From positions 6,844,577-6,908,576 of the forward strand of contig VUYV01000004.1 of NCBI GenBank assembly GCA_008711295.1: a DNA stretch of 64,000 nucleotides. Direction: 5' to 3'. The notes under the pieces were generated by a model that searched no databases, was not told the DNA's origin, and was given only the letters and a program-made list of their open reading frames with translations. The stretch's first letter is position 1. The number at the start of each line of letters is the position of its first letter. The translations under genes were made by a program, and so were the position numbers. Below, in pieces: positions 25,101 through 37,289 of the stretch. Source of the stretch: Anarhynchus alexandrinus. Its lineage: Eukaryota > Chordata > Aves > Charadriiformes > Charadriidae.

Positions 25101-26444
25101 TTGTCTTTCCCTGCTGTGGTCACAAACTCTTTGAGGACAGCAATATGGATACCACGGGTCCAACCACCATCTTGCACTGAGCAGGCACCAGCCTGAGAAC
25201 TAGGAGAGAGCAACCCTCTTGCTCTTGTCTGCTTGTCCTGCATAAAGAGCCAGGGAGAACTCTCACAGGGTGATTTTCTGATTTACAACAGGACTGTGGT
25301 AGAATATTTCTAGTTCAGTTAACAGCTGTTTTGTTAATTCCTAATTTCTCCATAATCTGTATATTTTTGTCCCAGCTAGGGCATGGTCTGTGATATATGA
25401 TTGACAGCTTTGTCATTAATCATATGCAAGTGAAAGCATAAACTGGTTTTATTAGTTTTCAGAGTGCCAGGTCACATAAATTAACTGAAGCATGTGTTTA
25501 ATATGTCTTGAGCAGTGTCTCCTACTTTTTCTGGTAAGACAACATGTCTTACAGGAACTTGCTTTATCTGCATCAGCAGCAGGACCATAGACCCTCTCAT
25601 GCTACCCTTGGGGTGACTTTTGCCTACACTGTCACACTGGGGTTTGGCTGGGCAGTAAGACACTGAATGTGGCAACGTCCAGGTGCTGTGGGACAGGACC
25701 AAGGCACAGGAAAGGGCACTGCTGAGTGACGGTCCACACTGGGACATGCACTGGTGGGGCCAGGGCCCCATCACTGCTGGGACCCCAGAACAATGTGTTT
25801 GAGGTCCATGGCAAGGGGCAGATGCCACAGAAAGGCTTCAGATGCCTGGGTGGTATTTGCATGCCACTTTAGCAAGTGGCTTGTGTGTCATTATTGGTAG
25901 CCAGACCTTGTTTCATGTAGGGGTCCCCTTCCTCCTAGCTCTCACCAGCCTTCATGTGGATGAGGCAGTCCTCACCATGCAGCTAGCTGGGACATGAGCT
26001 CTCTCACCCAGCACTGCAGAAACAGGAGGGTGATGACAAAGCTCAGCAGAAATAACAGGCAGGACCTTAGCAGCAAGTTCTGCTAATGGGGACAATGTTA
26101 CAAACCCCAGCCCTAAGGGGAAGCCAGGAAACTGCTGAGGCTCAGCACCCTCTTTTTCTCAGCTGGGGACTGTGTAGTGACACAAGTGATGAAGTTGGCA
26201 TGGGTAATATGTCTTGATGCCATCCCAGAGGCCATGTGTCATGTTTAGTTATCCTTCTCCTATACAAGTTAGAGGGGAGGCAGACAGGAATGGTGTCCTG
26301 CTATTGTGTTTCTTAAGCACTGACTTTTCTAAAACTTCAAGAAACAAAAATTTCCTCCATTTTAATTGCAATAGCATTGCTGGGACTGTACTGGCACTAG
26401 ATGCTACATTTGCAGTTAGGGTGGCCTGCCCATCCCCGAGAAAA
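22113..26444. other. Unique non-coding DNA
   Basis: No exon or repeat was recognised. The stretch 22.5-23.1 kb is AT-rich with very short frames; 23.1-26.4 kb has intermediate composition with short frames on both strands. A GTGAGT at about 25053 and a GTAAG at 22760 lack matching upstream acceptors with an open frame. Confidence 0.6.
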
Positions 26445-26570
26445 GGGTTTTTTACTATTACTAGAGATTCTAGATGGGGAAACTAAGGCAAAGGGAGACG
26501 ATACAGTGGGTGTGCTGCCAGTGTGTGCAGAACCAGGAGCCCAGCCTGCATCTCTTGGGTGGGGTTTGAG
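26445..26570 (-). repeat. tRNA-derived SINE relic (MIR-like), reverse orientation
   Basis: GATGGGGAAACTAAGGCAAA at 26473-26492 matches the reverse complement of the MIR core (TTTCCTCATCTGTAAA preceded by GTGCCTCAG). The following text continues to CAGAACCAGGAGCCCAGCC, which fits the degenerate B-box side of the element. The order of parts agrees with a reverse copy. Confidence 0.6.
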
Positions 26571-29500
26571 GGACGTAACTGCAAGACCAAGCAAAAGCTT
26601 CCTGAAATGGTTTCACTGCAACCCAGCATGTTCCTGCATCTGAAACTCAGCTGTTTAGGGCAAAGCTGTGCCATGGAAAAAAAGGTGACTCAGCTCTTTG
26701 TGGGTTTCACTGCATTTGCTTTTCCTATGGCACATGTTGAGTATCCCTCCAAGGGCTCGGGTTTTTTTGGAAGGAAAGGGTGTAACCAATTCATTAGCTG
26801 ACCCCGGCATCCCTGATTTGCATAGGATGCTTCTGCTCTGTAACTCTAGAATAATGGCAGTGATTATAAACACATGATGGAGAGGGGTGAGGGTGGTGAA
26901 AACCATTGTAATCACACATGGGGCAATGTGCTGACAGATGGGCTGTGGTTGCAGGGTCTCGGGCTCCGGGCAGCCTGCTGAGCTCCCACACGCCACGGGA
27001 AATCCCTCAAAGTGGGTCAGCAGCTTTCCCCACAGGAATTCAGCTGCCCCGACAAGGGTCCTCCTGACATGGAGCCGTTGCTATTGGGCAATAGAGAAAA
27101 TATAATATTGCCTCTATGAAATGTTGTCATCCAACTCCCAGATCAGAGCCTGTGATCCTGCACGTGCAGTCTAGACAGCCTGTGTCTCGGTCCTGTAGCT
27201 CAGAGCCCCTGGCTCGGCAAAGCCGGGGCAGCTGGAGCACAAAGTGGCTGGATCATTTTTGCGTACTCCGGGCCCACGAAGGATGCAGAGATGGCTCAGG
27301 TTCTGGCACAGACTGGAGTCAGCTTTGGGCTGATCTAACCCACGCTGGCTGCCAAGCCCCTGAGCTTGATCTAGTATCATAGGTGGGTGTATGCTCTCTC
27401 CCGACCTTAAATATCCTCTCTTGATCTTGTTTGGATATCCAAGTTTTGCTCAAAACACCTCCCATTCTTAGTGCCATCAGAAGAACCTCAGCATGAGAAC
27501 CAGATGTGGTACCTGCTCTCCCATCACCCATTCACAGACTATTAATCTGTGCAGGGGAGTGTTATAAATGGTTTGATATGTATGTAAATCCCAGAGGTAG
27601 AGTGTTGTTCTTGGCAGCCTCTTCCATGAGCTGATGTGCAAAACTCTTTTCTTTGAACTCTGCAAACAATTTGCTGGATCTTAGCACTTTCCATATGAAC
27701 TTGTGCAGACTCAGTGTGAAAGAGATGGGCAACACCAGACTAACCTGCCCCTTGTTTTGGGGAGCTGTCAGATCTTTATCCTCCCTTGTTCCAGACGAAT
27801 GCAGTTTTCTGGCTTGCCCCAGTTGCCCTGATGTTCCCAAAACAGCTGCAGATAAGACTCCAGTGACTTCATTGCCTTGCTCTTTTGAGGAGTTTTCCAT
27901 GTGATTTTTCTATTATTCCCTGACTTTGTTTTGCTTTTGTCTTCTGATTGCAGCTGCTTAGGCAAGCAAAGTGAGAGAAGGGATGTATAGCTTTGTGGGA
28001 AGAGAATATGGTCTTAAGCTCTAAACTCCTTGGTACGTTTGGATTTTCCTCTGCTTTTTTCCTTTCAACAGAAAGCTTGCAAACACAGAAATAATTTACA
28101 TTTAGGTTATTAATGCCCAAAGCATTAGCAAGAAAAAAACAACCCAAACCTGGATATTTCAACCAAGTCAGCATTTATTTAGACAGTATGAATTAGGCCA
28201 TTTATTGTCTAATTGAGTATTTTATTTCTGATGCAGACTAGGACCTGTACATCAAGGGAGAAGCAAGAATGTTTTCTGGCATTAAAAACTAAAGAACTGA
28301 ATAGTTCATATAGAAAGGAAGATGTTTTTTCCTAACGCAGGCAATTAGTAGTTAACTTTTATGCTTTGAGGTAGAAATGTTTCTAGCATCCATCCATCTA
28401 TCCTGTCTACTTAACTCTGCCCTAACTCAATAAATGTAACTATCCTTCTCGTACATGAAAATGTTTGTGTTCTTGATATAAAATGACCATTTATTATCCT
28501 ATGACACTTTGGTGTCCAGTGGATCTTTCAGGAATTATTTCTGTGATCTAATTGCCACAACAGAAAAGGATTTCTTCTTCTCATGTCCTCCTTCCTTTTG
28601 CTGATGGAAATAACTAACCTCTCACATCCTTAAAAGGTCTCGTGCAGGCTCTTTGGTAACACCCATTTGTTTAGGAATTATTCTTTAATTTCCTAGCTGT
28701 TGGATATTTTTCTGGTGCAGAAAAGAGGAGAGGGAGCAGGTGCTCCTTACTGCAGGTAGGAAGGTCTGAAGAGCCATTTGAATAGTTACTTGGCATTTGC
28801 TCCAGTGCCTAAAACATACTCTTGTTTCCAGCCTGGACCCTATTTTTCTCATAAAAACATTCCCTGATTTGTGACCCATCTGCAGGTGTCTGGGTTTTTG
28901 TTGGCTGAATATCCATGTCCTGAGGTGACATCATTGACTATTTGAGGATTTTCTTCTTACCTTGAAAGGACCTTTAAATTTCCAAAGCCAGAGACCGCAT
29001 GAGCACAGGTTACTGATCAGGCTTGTTTTCACATGTAGAGGAGAGGGGATGCTGCAGACTGGTTACTGCTGGAGGCTCGTGCCTGCCTCTGCTGTGGTGG
29101 GTGGTTGGGTTGGGATCACGCTGGCAAATTTGAATTGTTGCCAAATTGATGTTAGACAGGATCATCTCATTTGTCCCTTTTCCACCCAAATGTTTTTTGG
29201 GATCTGTCAGGTGTTTGTTCTATCATTTCTATGTTCGTCTGAGCACCCTGGCCACACCCCAAATACATCCCTCCCATGTGAGAGGCTCATATTTTCATTG
29301 TCACAAAGTTCTGTATCTGCTGGGACTTTTCTCAAGTTTTCAGTCCATTTTTGACTGAGCAAGACTGTGGTTCAAGCTAGAAAATACCTCAAGCCTCCCT
29401 CAGGACTTGATTTATGTCTGTCATGGTCTTAATGGCCTGGGCACGGGGTGACACTGGTTTTGCCAGCTCTCCTAGTGATCTTTCTGGCTGCCACTGTACC

Positions 29501-30440
29501 CTTTTATCTCCGAAGGGGAGCTTGCAGCAGTCGTTTCTGTTAACTTCTCTTTGTCCTTCCATAAATCAGTCAGGAGGTATAGTCAGCAAAGAACAGCATT
29601 TCACTGTTTGCACCAGACTTTAATGAGCTGCACACTCCTCAGTTGTGGAGAACCCAGGACTCACCTAGATATGTCTATGTTCAAAAATTAGGGCTGAATC
29701 CCACCTGTTCAGTATTGTGTCAATCCACCCAAATTCCCTGCAAAGCTCAGACAAGAAACTCTGATATGTCTAATAACTTCATGTCAAAACTGTTCAACTG
29801 TCCCCAAAGCTGGAAACACAAGGAAGGCATTGGCTCCCTCTAGGAAGGATGTTCATACATTAAAATGTGACACACAATGAATGAGAGATTACTGGACAAA
29901 TAGCCCTGTTAGCTTCTTGCTTTTCAGTGGTTATGGATTATGTGTTTTACAGATTTCTACTCCATTGTCCTGTAATTCCCCTCAGTAGGGAGGCTTATTT
30001 TAACCAAATGGACCACATTTTTCCTTGTTTTTCTAAGACCAAACCATCTGTGCACCAGGGAAGTTTTTATGGGCTATGAAGGCGCACTTATAGGTGCAAA
30101 GTATCAACATTCCTGTAAAATTAAATTAATTACCTGTTGGGAACAAGGATTCCTTTTTCTATGGTTTGACTAAAATTCCCAGGTCTGCCCTCCAGTTCTC
30201 TTCCAAACTGGGAACTCAATCAGATTAATCAAGGCTAAAGGCATTTCCGCTTGCTATTCAAAACATTGCAACTCCCCTTTGTCCTTATCATAGCGCTGTT
30301 CAATCAGTCACTGCCATAGAGGAATGGGCTTGGCTGCGGGACAGGGACAATGCACATGCTTCCTTTGACTCAGATCTACCTTCCTTCCCTTTAGAGTCAC
30401 TGTAGCACCTTCCATTGCTCAGAGCCCAAAAGTAAAGCCT
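26571..30440. other. Unique non-coding DNA
   Basis: No recognised gene or repeat. AT-rich stretches at 28.1-28.9 kb and 29.8-30.2 kb have almost no frames over 60 codons. Nothing else could be supported by eye. Confidence 0.6.
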
Positions 30441-30449
30441 CCTCCACAG

Positions 30450-30580
30450 GGGTGCAACGAGATGGTTAGAGCTGGCAAAAGTACTTGCCAAGATGAAGAA
30501 ATCTAGATTACAATTTCACTGGCTCATCTTTCCTGTATAAGAGCTCTGCGCCTCATTTTTGCCCTTCTTGAGAATGATGC
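30450..30580 (+). repeat. Possible tRNA-derived SINE relic, forward orientation
   Basis: GAGATGGTTAGAGCTGGC resembles the A-box side of MIR-like SINEs (GTGGTTAGAGC). AGATTACAATTTCACTGGCTC is a degenerate B-box region, and CTCTGCGCCTCATTTT fits the core (CTGTGCCTCAGTTTCC). Each match is imperfect. Confidence 0.4.
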
Positions 30581-30838
30581 ATGACTTTCCTATCCTTCCT
30601 TTATCTTTATATTTCAGGTGGCATCAGCTACAGCACATGGGCTGCCATCACATCCTTTCCTTTGTTTGAAAAGAGTCCATAGCATATCCCAGCAGAGAGC
30701 TCCACTTCAGCAGGAATATGCAAAATTCAGTGATGAAGCATAAAGTGTACTAGGTATTACGCCGTGGATGGAAAGAAGGGATGCAAAAGAGATGTGGAGC
30801 TCTGCAGGAAACTGCTTAAACCTAAGAAGCCACTTTAG

Positions 30839-31321
30839 TTTAGAGCTGGGGAAAACTTTCTTTATAAAAATCAACCAGTTCCTCAGAAAATATACTCTCC
30901 CACTTCTGATAGAAATGCAGACTCAACAGCTGACTGCCCAGTTGTCATTTGTACCTTTGAAAGCCATTGTAAAGTCAGAGGAATTTCAGGAGAAGCTCAT
31001 CAGTCACTTAACCACAAATATGGAGAAATCACAATCAAAATGGTGGAATACCTAGCAAAAGCCTTCCCAGTTGTTAAAACAGTTCAAGGATCTGGACAGC
31101 AAAGCTTCGCCAATTTAGCTTATGCAGCCCACTATGTAGCCAGCTGTCTGATCACAGCCTTCATGAGCAACTCTAGAAAACACGCGTATGAGAACACTAA
31201 CTGGAAAGATGGACTGTTCATGGGTATGTACCACATCCCTAGGACAACACACTATTCTATACTGCAGCCTCAGTCACCGGAGCAAACCCTCTGTGGTCCT
31301 CACAGCAACTGCAAGTTATAG
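30839..31321 (+). other. Unidentified 160-codon open frame with a candidate exon at 30921-31223
   Basis: The frame is open from 30839 to a TAG ending at 31321. It does not begin with ATG; the first ATG-led part starts at 31040. A possible acceptor (CTCTCCCACTTCTGATAGAAATGCAG, ending 30920) and a donor-like GG|GTATGT (donor at 31224) would delimit a 303-nt exon. The inferred peptide reads like a soluble protein: CPVVICTFESHC, then YGEITIKMVEYLAKAFPVVK, then AYAAHYVASCLITAFM and ENTNWKDGLFM. I do not recognise the family. Another acceptor-like site (TATCTTTATATTTCAG, ending about 30618) lies upstream. A different frame (30768-31055) is also open over part of this region. A 160-codon run is within chance for this window, so the call rests on the splice-like sites and residue pattern only. 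Confidence 0.2.
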
Positions 31322-31329
31322 CCATTAGA

Positions 31330-32525
31330 AACAGACAGAAGCACTTAGGACTAGAAGTTATATATTTTTACATTCTTACAGTTGACTCTAGAGTCTTTAT
31401 GTAGTTGATTCAGGAGATCACCTACATGAGAGATGGAGAGGACTCCCCGGGTGTGCCCCCAGTTTCCCCAGCACAGAACCCTTCCTTACACTCCTATGTC
31501 AAATTAGCGCCAGCAGAGCCTTAAACCTCTCTTGGACAAGGGGTTTCTCTCACTTCTCTTGGAAGATGATTACAAACCATCAGCTGGATGTCTTTTAGTT
31601 TTAGCTTATTATTTAGCTTGAGCATACTCATGGTGTTAGTCCAAGTCTGCAGCCAGGTGTAGGCATGGATCTGAGCTGGTCCAGCAGGAATTCCCTGCTG
31701 AAATGGTCTGACTGGGGAGTGGACAGTGTGTGTTGGCAAGCGGCTTGCAGGAACTCGGCACCTTTAAGACAATTCTGTGGCCGTGTTCATGCAGGAGGAG
31801 GAGTTTCCCCCTTTCTTTTTCTCCATGTGACACACACTGAAGGATCTCTGAAATATTAAAATAAACAGAAAGCTTGACTTGCAGAACCTGTCTGCTAAGC
31901 CAGGAATCACATTTCTTGCTACAGTTTCAAACCGTCATCCAGAGACTTGTAAAATATTGACAAAAACCTCTTTGCCCCCAGAGCTTTCAACAAAAACAAC
32001 AGCCCAGTAGTTGCACCCATCCCTGAAAGAGCAAATATATTAAAGTCTGTTCCCGCTTCACTCTCCTTGCTTTTACCCCTACAAAAGGAGGAGCTCTGAG
32101 CACATTCTCCTTTGTAATTTCAATTCCTTTTCCATTCTTTCTCTTATAGATGATTTAAGGATTAGAAGGCCCCAACATGCCAGATGTGGGGGAAGCAAAC
32201 TTAATGGATGTAGTAAAAGAAATGTAAGGAAACCCCCTGATCTAAAGGCCCATTTCCTGCTAACTCTCATCACTGCCTGCTTTCAATGAGGAATGCGTAA
32301 TCTCTTGTTCCACAGAGCACTGCTAGCTTGTAAAGTGGGACTGTTCTGAGGCCAGCTTATTATTACAAGGTGTAGTACAGTAAAGCACAGGGTGCCCATG
32401 AGATAGAGACCTCTAACCAGACTGTAGATGGATCTAAACAGATATTACATATATACTGACTATGTAAGCTCCCTTCCTTAACTACCTACTGGCCTCAATA
32501 GCCACCACATACACACACAAGGACA
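31330..32525. other. Unique non-coding DNA
   Basis: No recognised exon or repeat. Only frames of 60-72 codons occur, mostly on the minus strand, without domain or splice support. Confidence 0.6.
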
Positions 32526-32650
32526 GGGCAGGGTTAGTTTGTGACTCATCCAGGAGGTGTGTGGGACAGCCAGGAGCTGAACCCAGGTCTGAAAGATGAC
32601 TGTTTACGTTCTGCACAGTAGACATGCCTGTTTCTTCACCTTCATTCAAA
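32526..32650 (-). repeat. tRNA-derived SINE relic (MIR-like), reverse orientation
   Basis: GTGACTCATCCAGGAGGTGT corresponds to the reversed MIR core (GTCACACAGC region). CCAGGAGCTGAACCCAGGTCT at about 32570-32590 is a good reversed B box with its flanks, and TTACGTTCTGCACAGTAGACAT falls where the A-box side should be. The parts are in the right order and spacing for a reverse copy. Confidence 0.62.
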
Positions 32651-35600
32651 TAAAATGCCTGTTGCCATCTCTGTTGTGAAAAGAGAGGGACTTCTCTAAA
32701 TGACTTTGCTTGAAAAAAATCTGAGTGAATAGAAATCATGCAGAATATTCATGGCTGCGGTGTGAGCTTCATAATAACTGAAGATTTTTTTATTATTATT
32801 CTCTAACACTTCTTGGTACTAAATAGATACTCAAAAGTATGCTGGAAATGTCTGATTTGACTGTGACTCTTGTGAGTTTATGTAGGGTTTTCAGGTGATG
32901 ATGTTTTATGGAATATATCCCAGACCCTTCTGTCCTCATGTTTGGAGAGAAGGTTCAGCTTATATGCCACCCACAGGAGTCGTCAAATCTTATGCTGAAA
33001 AAAAGATTATTTCCAAAGGAGCTTGGTGTTCTCTTCTACACTTTGCCCCTTAAGTAGTGGGATTTGAGAAGATATTTGATATGAAAAAGAAATTTAATTC
33101 TACATCCGAGCAAGCCAACTAACACTATCCCACCCTTAGGATCAACAAGTTTCATAGTAGCTGCTGACAGAGGATCCCAGGTTAGGTGTCCAGTGCTTCT
33201 AGCAATCCACAGTCAGCGGCCAGTTTTGAAACAGGGGTTTGTTTAACGAAGAAATACCAATCATACACAGACAGATGTGCTCTTTCCTCTGCTGGTTTTC
33301 TTAGGGAATACTCTTTCAGCTGTTTGAACACACAGACCTTGCTGATCTCAGAGGAAGGTCAGCAGGGGTAGAGAGCATTCTTCTCTTGCCTACCCCCAGC
33401 AGGACCCAGGTGAAGCTGTTGGATCCTTCTGCTGAGCAGAAAGAGCATTCTAGGATCTCCATATTGTCAGCCTAGATGAACTCTGAGAGCCAAATAGGAC
33501 AGTTGGATACATCCAGATGAGACCTCCAGTCCTTTTGGTGAGAGGAAAGACAGAAAGGTGCCAAACAAGAGATAAACCCTTTCTAAAGCAGCAGAGAGGG
33601 AGAAGGCAGCTGGCTGTGCTGTTGTGCTCTAGGTGATGGGAGACAAAACCATCCAAAAAAACATCCCATGGAGATAGTTGGTTCAGACCCTGACAAATCC
33701 CTCCTGGGTGAGCACCTCAGCACCTGGAAGTGTTTCCATTTTCTCCTGCGTTTCTTTCCTTCTCCTTCTTTTTCCTTCTTAATCCTCCTTTTCCTCTTTT
33801 CCTTTACCTTTTCAAGAGTGTGTTGCTAGCCAGGTTTTCCTATAGCTTGGCTTGCTCTGCTTCGAATTCTGTTGAGCTCATTGAACAAAAAGGGTCTAAC
33901 TGCTTGGCGAAGAAGCCTGGAGAGGCTGTGGAGACCTGGGCCTCTGATCTAGTTGAAAGACCTTGACCCTGCTGAAAGCCTAGGATTTCAGTGAAAACCC
34001 CTGGCTACTCATTGCTTCCTTTATGCTCAGTTTTCTTGAAAAGCAGAGTCCAGGGCTACAACTATCCAAAGATAATATGCCACATTTCAGTAAGATCAGA
34101 CCTCTGCTCTAGGTCTTCTGCTGTACAGAGATCCAGTGTCTACAGAGAAGGTTCTCTAGGATTTCTGCCCGCATCTGCACAATACTGTGCTGTGCACAGC
34201 AGATGCCGAGACCAAGCGTAAGAGCTTTAATACCAATAAGTCCAGTGGATGACATCAGGAACTAACCTGGTTTTGGCAATAGGTATAAATCAAACCTGGT
34301 CTAGAAACCATCTTAAAGTCAAGAGGCAAGAGTGAGAACAACTGGTTTCGCCACATAGAGGAGAAGTATTTACATTGGTCAAATCAAGCCAAACGGTCTC
34401 TACCTCAGTAATAGGAGCAGCGAAAGATGAAAACTGGGCTGGATTTCAGCAGTGGAGCTACAGTAATCTCTTGAATCGGAAACCTTGTGCCTTGGGGATC
34501 TTCTCATTCAGTTTAAGAGAGAAGATTGCCCATACAAGCCCCAAGGACTGAAGAGGTCAGAAAAGCACAGACTTAACATCTCAACAACTCACAGAGGAGG
34601 TGATAGAGAGATGGTGGGACAAAGGAGGGCATAAAATTGTAAGCTTTTATTAGGTGCGGATGATAACAAACGTGTTAGGCAATTGCTGTGCGTTTGGCAT
34701 CCCAGGAAAACTGACTCCAGAGCTGGCACCTAGGGAAAAGAGCTCTCCAAACTGTAAAGCTCAAGAGCTTTGCTGAGAATGTAAGTCAGCTCTTTCTTTA
34801 TCGAATGCTGCAGGAGATCAAGTGAGAGAATTCGTTTCACCTGAATCAGCAAATCATTGGTAAGTCATTGCCTGGGCTCATCTATACACACAAGAGTATC
34901 TGGCTGGCTTGCTGGCTTTCCTGAGTGCTGGCTAAGTGGTTTGCAGCTCTTCCACAGCCACAAGTGTTGGGAGCAAGGTGTGAGATGCTGTACTGAAATC
35001 GCCAGCTGACAACTTCCAGGGGAGCTTGGGAAGCTCCCTGCAGCCTGTTCCCTCTCACACTGTCTGACTCCCATGACCTCTCCACAGATGTGTAAATGGC
35101 ACCTGAGAGGCCTGTGTGCAGAGCTGGTAATTTGTCCTCACCCAGACTATCCCCCACCGGTATGCAGAAACATGCTTGGTGTGAGAAATGTGTCCTTGGC
35201 ACAAAGCCAGGGCCCAAACAGACAAAGAAATAATGTTTACCCCCAGGGCCTTTCTGACAAACAATAAAAAAGCAATAGAGTCAAGATAGATTACGCGTCA
35301 GCTAAAATATTACCTCTTCCTGCCAATTCTTATAAAAGGAGGCAAAGCTGCTCTTCACGCTGAACTAAAACTTCTGTTAAAATACTCAAGGAAAATAATC
35401 ATTTAGACAGCATCTTTCTTTCTAGCCAATGACGTTAATGTTCTTGTTAAATCTTTATTGTGACAGTCTGCTTTACGGGATGCAGCAGGCAGTTTGCTTT
35501 GTTTGAATACAGAGTCGCACAGAGGACGAGAGGACTTACAGCCCAAGATGAATGGTCTGGTGATAGCATCAGGTGGCCAAGCTCTCTGCAAGCAGAGGAA

Positions 35601-35929
35601 TGGCCTAAATCCACCTCTGGCCGGTACAGAAAGTAGCTTTAGGTTCGTTGTTGGCTTCTTTCTGCCTTGTGCATAACCCACTCTCAGAGGCATCAAGGAA
35701 ACCATTGCAACTTGGGCATCAGAGGATATGATAAGTGGGAACCCCAGGCTGCCTTCACCTGAGCCAGCAAACAGCACGCCAGCTACTAACTGGATGCCTG
35801 TGCTCACCTGAATGAGTCCTAACCACAAGCAGATGAATAGGCACCGTGTGAATATTTTATTCAATAAACTTGGCTCTGCTGTTGTGTGGAGGGTGAGGCA
35901 TGTGATTTATTACTTACAAGAATTTGGAC
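32651..35929. other. Unique non-coding DNA
   Basis: No gene recognised. A 153-codon minus-strand frame (35403-35864) begins with a hydrophobic, signal-peptide-like stretch but has no other support. A GTAAGT at 34770 has no convincing acceptor with an open frame. The sequence at 35270-35400 is AT-rich and contains AAACAATA and GATTACGCGTCA, which could be regulatory. Confidence 0.55.
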
Positions 35930-36290
35930 AGCCCCTGGCTTAACGTGAAAACACTGGCAAGTGTCAGGAAATTAATGAACTTTACACACATGATTATCGA
36001 TGACTTCTATTAGCAAACAATTCTGGATATCCTCCCTTTTGAAATAATGCCACCGGCCAAGCAGAGCAAAACACCTATGCGGGCCTAAGGTGGGAAGTCA
36101 CACGCTATCATTTGCAAATAACCCATAGTCAGAGAGTTGTCTAGGTAACATCAGCGAGAGGCAAAGGTTCTGCTTAGAAACAGATTAAGAAAAGGGCTTA
36201 CACTTCTGCAAACCCTGGGTAAGTTTTCAACAGGCATCTCCTATAGCAGCGTTCAACACAAATGCAAAGCCGCATTGAGCCATAACTCTC
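35930..36290. promoter_or_regulatory. Possible conserved non-coding element with POU-type palindrome
   Basis: The block has no frame of at least 60 codons on either strand and holds several homeobox- and POU-like words: GAAATTAATGAA, ATGATTATCGATGA, and the perfect palindrome ATTTGCAAAT at 36110-36119. It also keeps CpG-containing words (CACCGGCC, ATGCGGG) that usually decay in neutral vertebrate DNA. These are suggestive signs of constraint only. Confidence 0.22.
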
Positions 36291-37289
36291 TCCATTCACT
36301 TTGATGAACAGTGCTCAGAGTCTCTGTGGACATCTATGCCATGACATGAGCTGACAAAGGAGAATCATGCCTTTTTCAGTGAAAAATATGATCAGACAGA
36401 TGAGATAAGCTTGAGATAGGTTCCTTGGCTTGGCAAACCTAAAACTTCCTGTTACAGAAAACTACTCTCTGCACTCAACAGAACCCAATTTTGAATACTG
36501 GGCTTCTATGTTGGTTATCGGATGAAACCAAATGTTTCTGTGAGTCAGTCAGATCAGATCCTACTTACAGTCCTCCATACTTGTCTAAAACCACAGATCT
36601 GGCAGTGAGAGAAAACGTTTGCTCACAAGCATCTCTACCCAAAATGAAGAGTTCAAAGTGGCATATATAAAGTAAGATCTATTTCAATAAAGATGACTGA
36701 AGCATGGAGTCCTGGCTCTCCCAAAGCCCATGGGTGGAGTTTGCACAGTGAAGATCAGATAATACAATGTCACGCTGTGCACAGACACTGGATATTAAGC
36801 TCTACAGAAAGGACCACTCATTCTGCATCAGAGTTCAACACTTGCTGGTGTCCTGCTTTGGAGTTAAGAGATTGTTCAGATTTTAATTAAGTACTTAAAC
36901 ATAAGCTTAATCAAAGCTATTCAAGGACAAACTGGAGGGGAAACTAAGCATCTGCTGCTTAATGGTGCTTAAGAGTGCAGGCAATTGGTGTTATTAAAAT
37001 AACCACTCTTATACCTGGGAGAGAAACTAAAAGCTGCCTTTCAAAGTAAAAACAGCAATGGAAAACTAAGAAACATATCCAGAAGTAATGAACCCCATCA
37101 TAGCCAAGTATGACCAGTCCCTCAGTCAGGAAGCACTCATAAATACCTATTTCTGTTCTGAATTCAAAAAGAAAAAAAAGTGGCATATTTATATCTTTCA
37201 GTGATAATGACATCTTCTCTGGTCCATCAGAAACCAGGGAGAACTTTCAACAGGAAGCAGTCAAGTGCTTTAAGACCAGAAGAAGTGGG
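36291..37289. other. Unique AT-rich non-coding DNA
   Basis: No exon or datable repeat was recognised. Frames of 65 and 84 codons (36693-36890 plus, 36959-37213 minus) lack features. The right part, from about 37.2 kb, may already include the 5' side of the old LINE that follows, but I could not align it. Confidence 0.5.

Noticed and set aside
35403..35864. 153-codon minus-strand frame with a signal-peptide-like start
   Set aside because: The hydrophobic start could be chance; the rest shows no domain, no cysteine pattern and no splice support. Several frames of this length are expected in the window.
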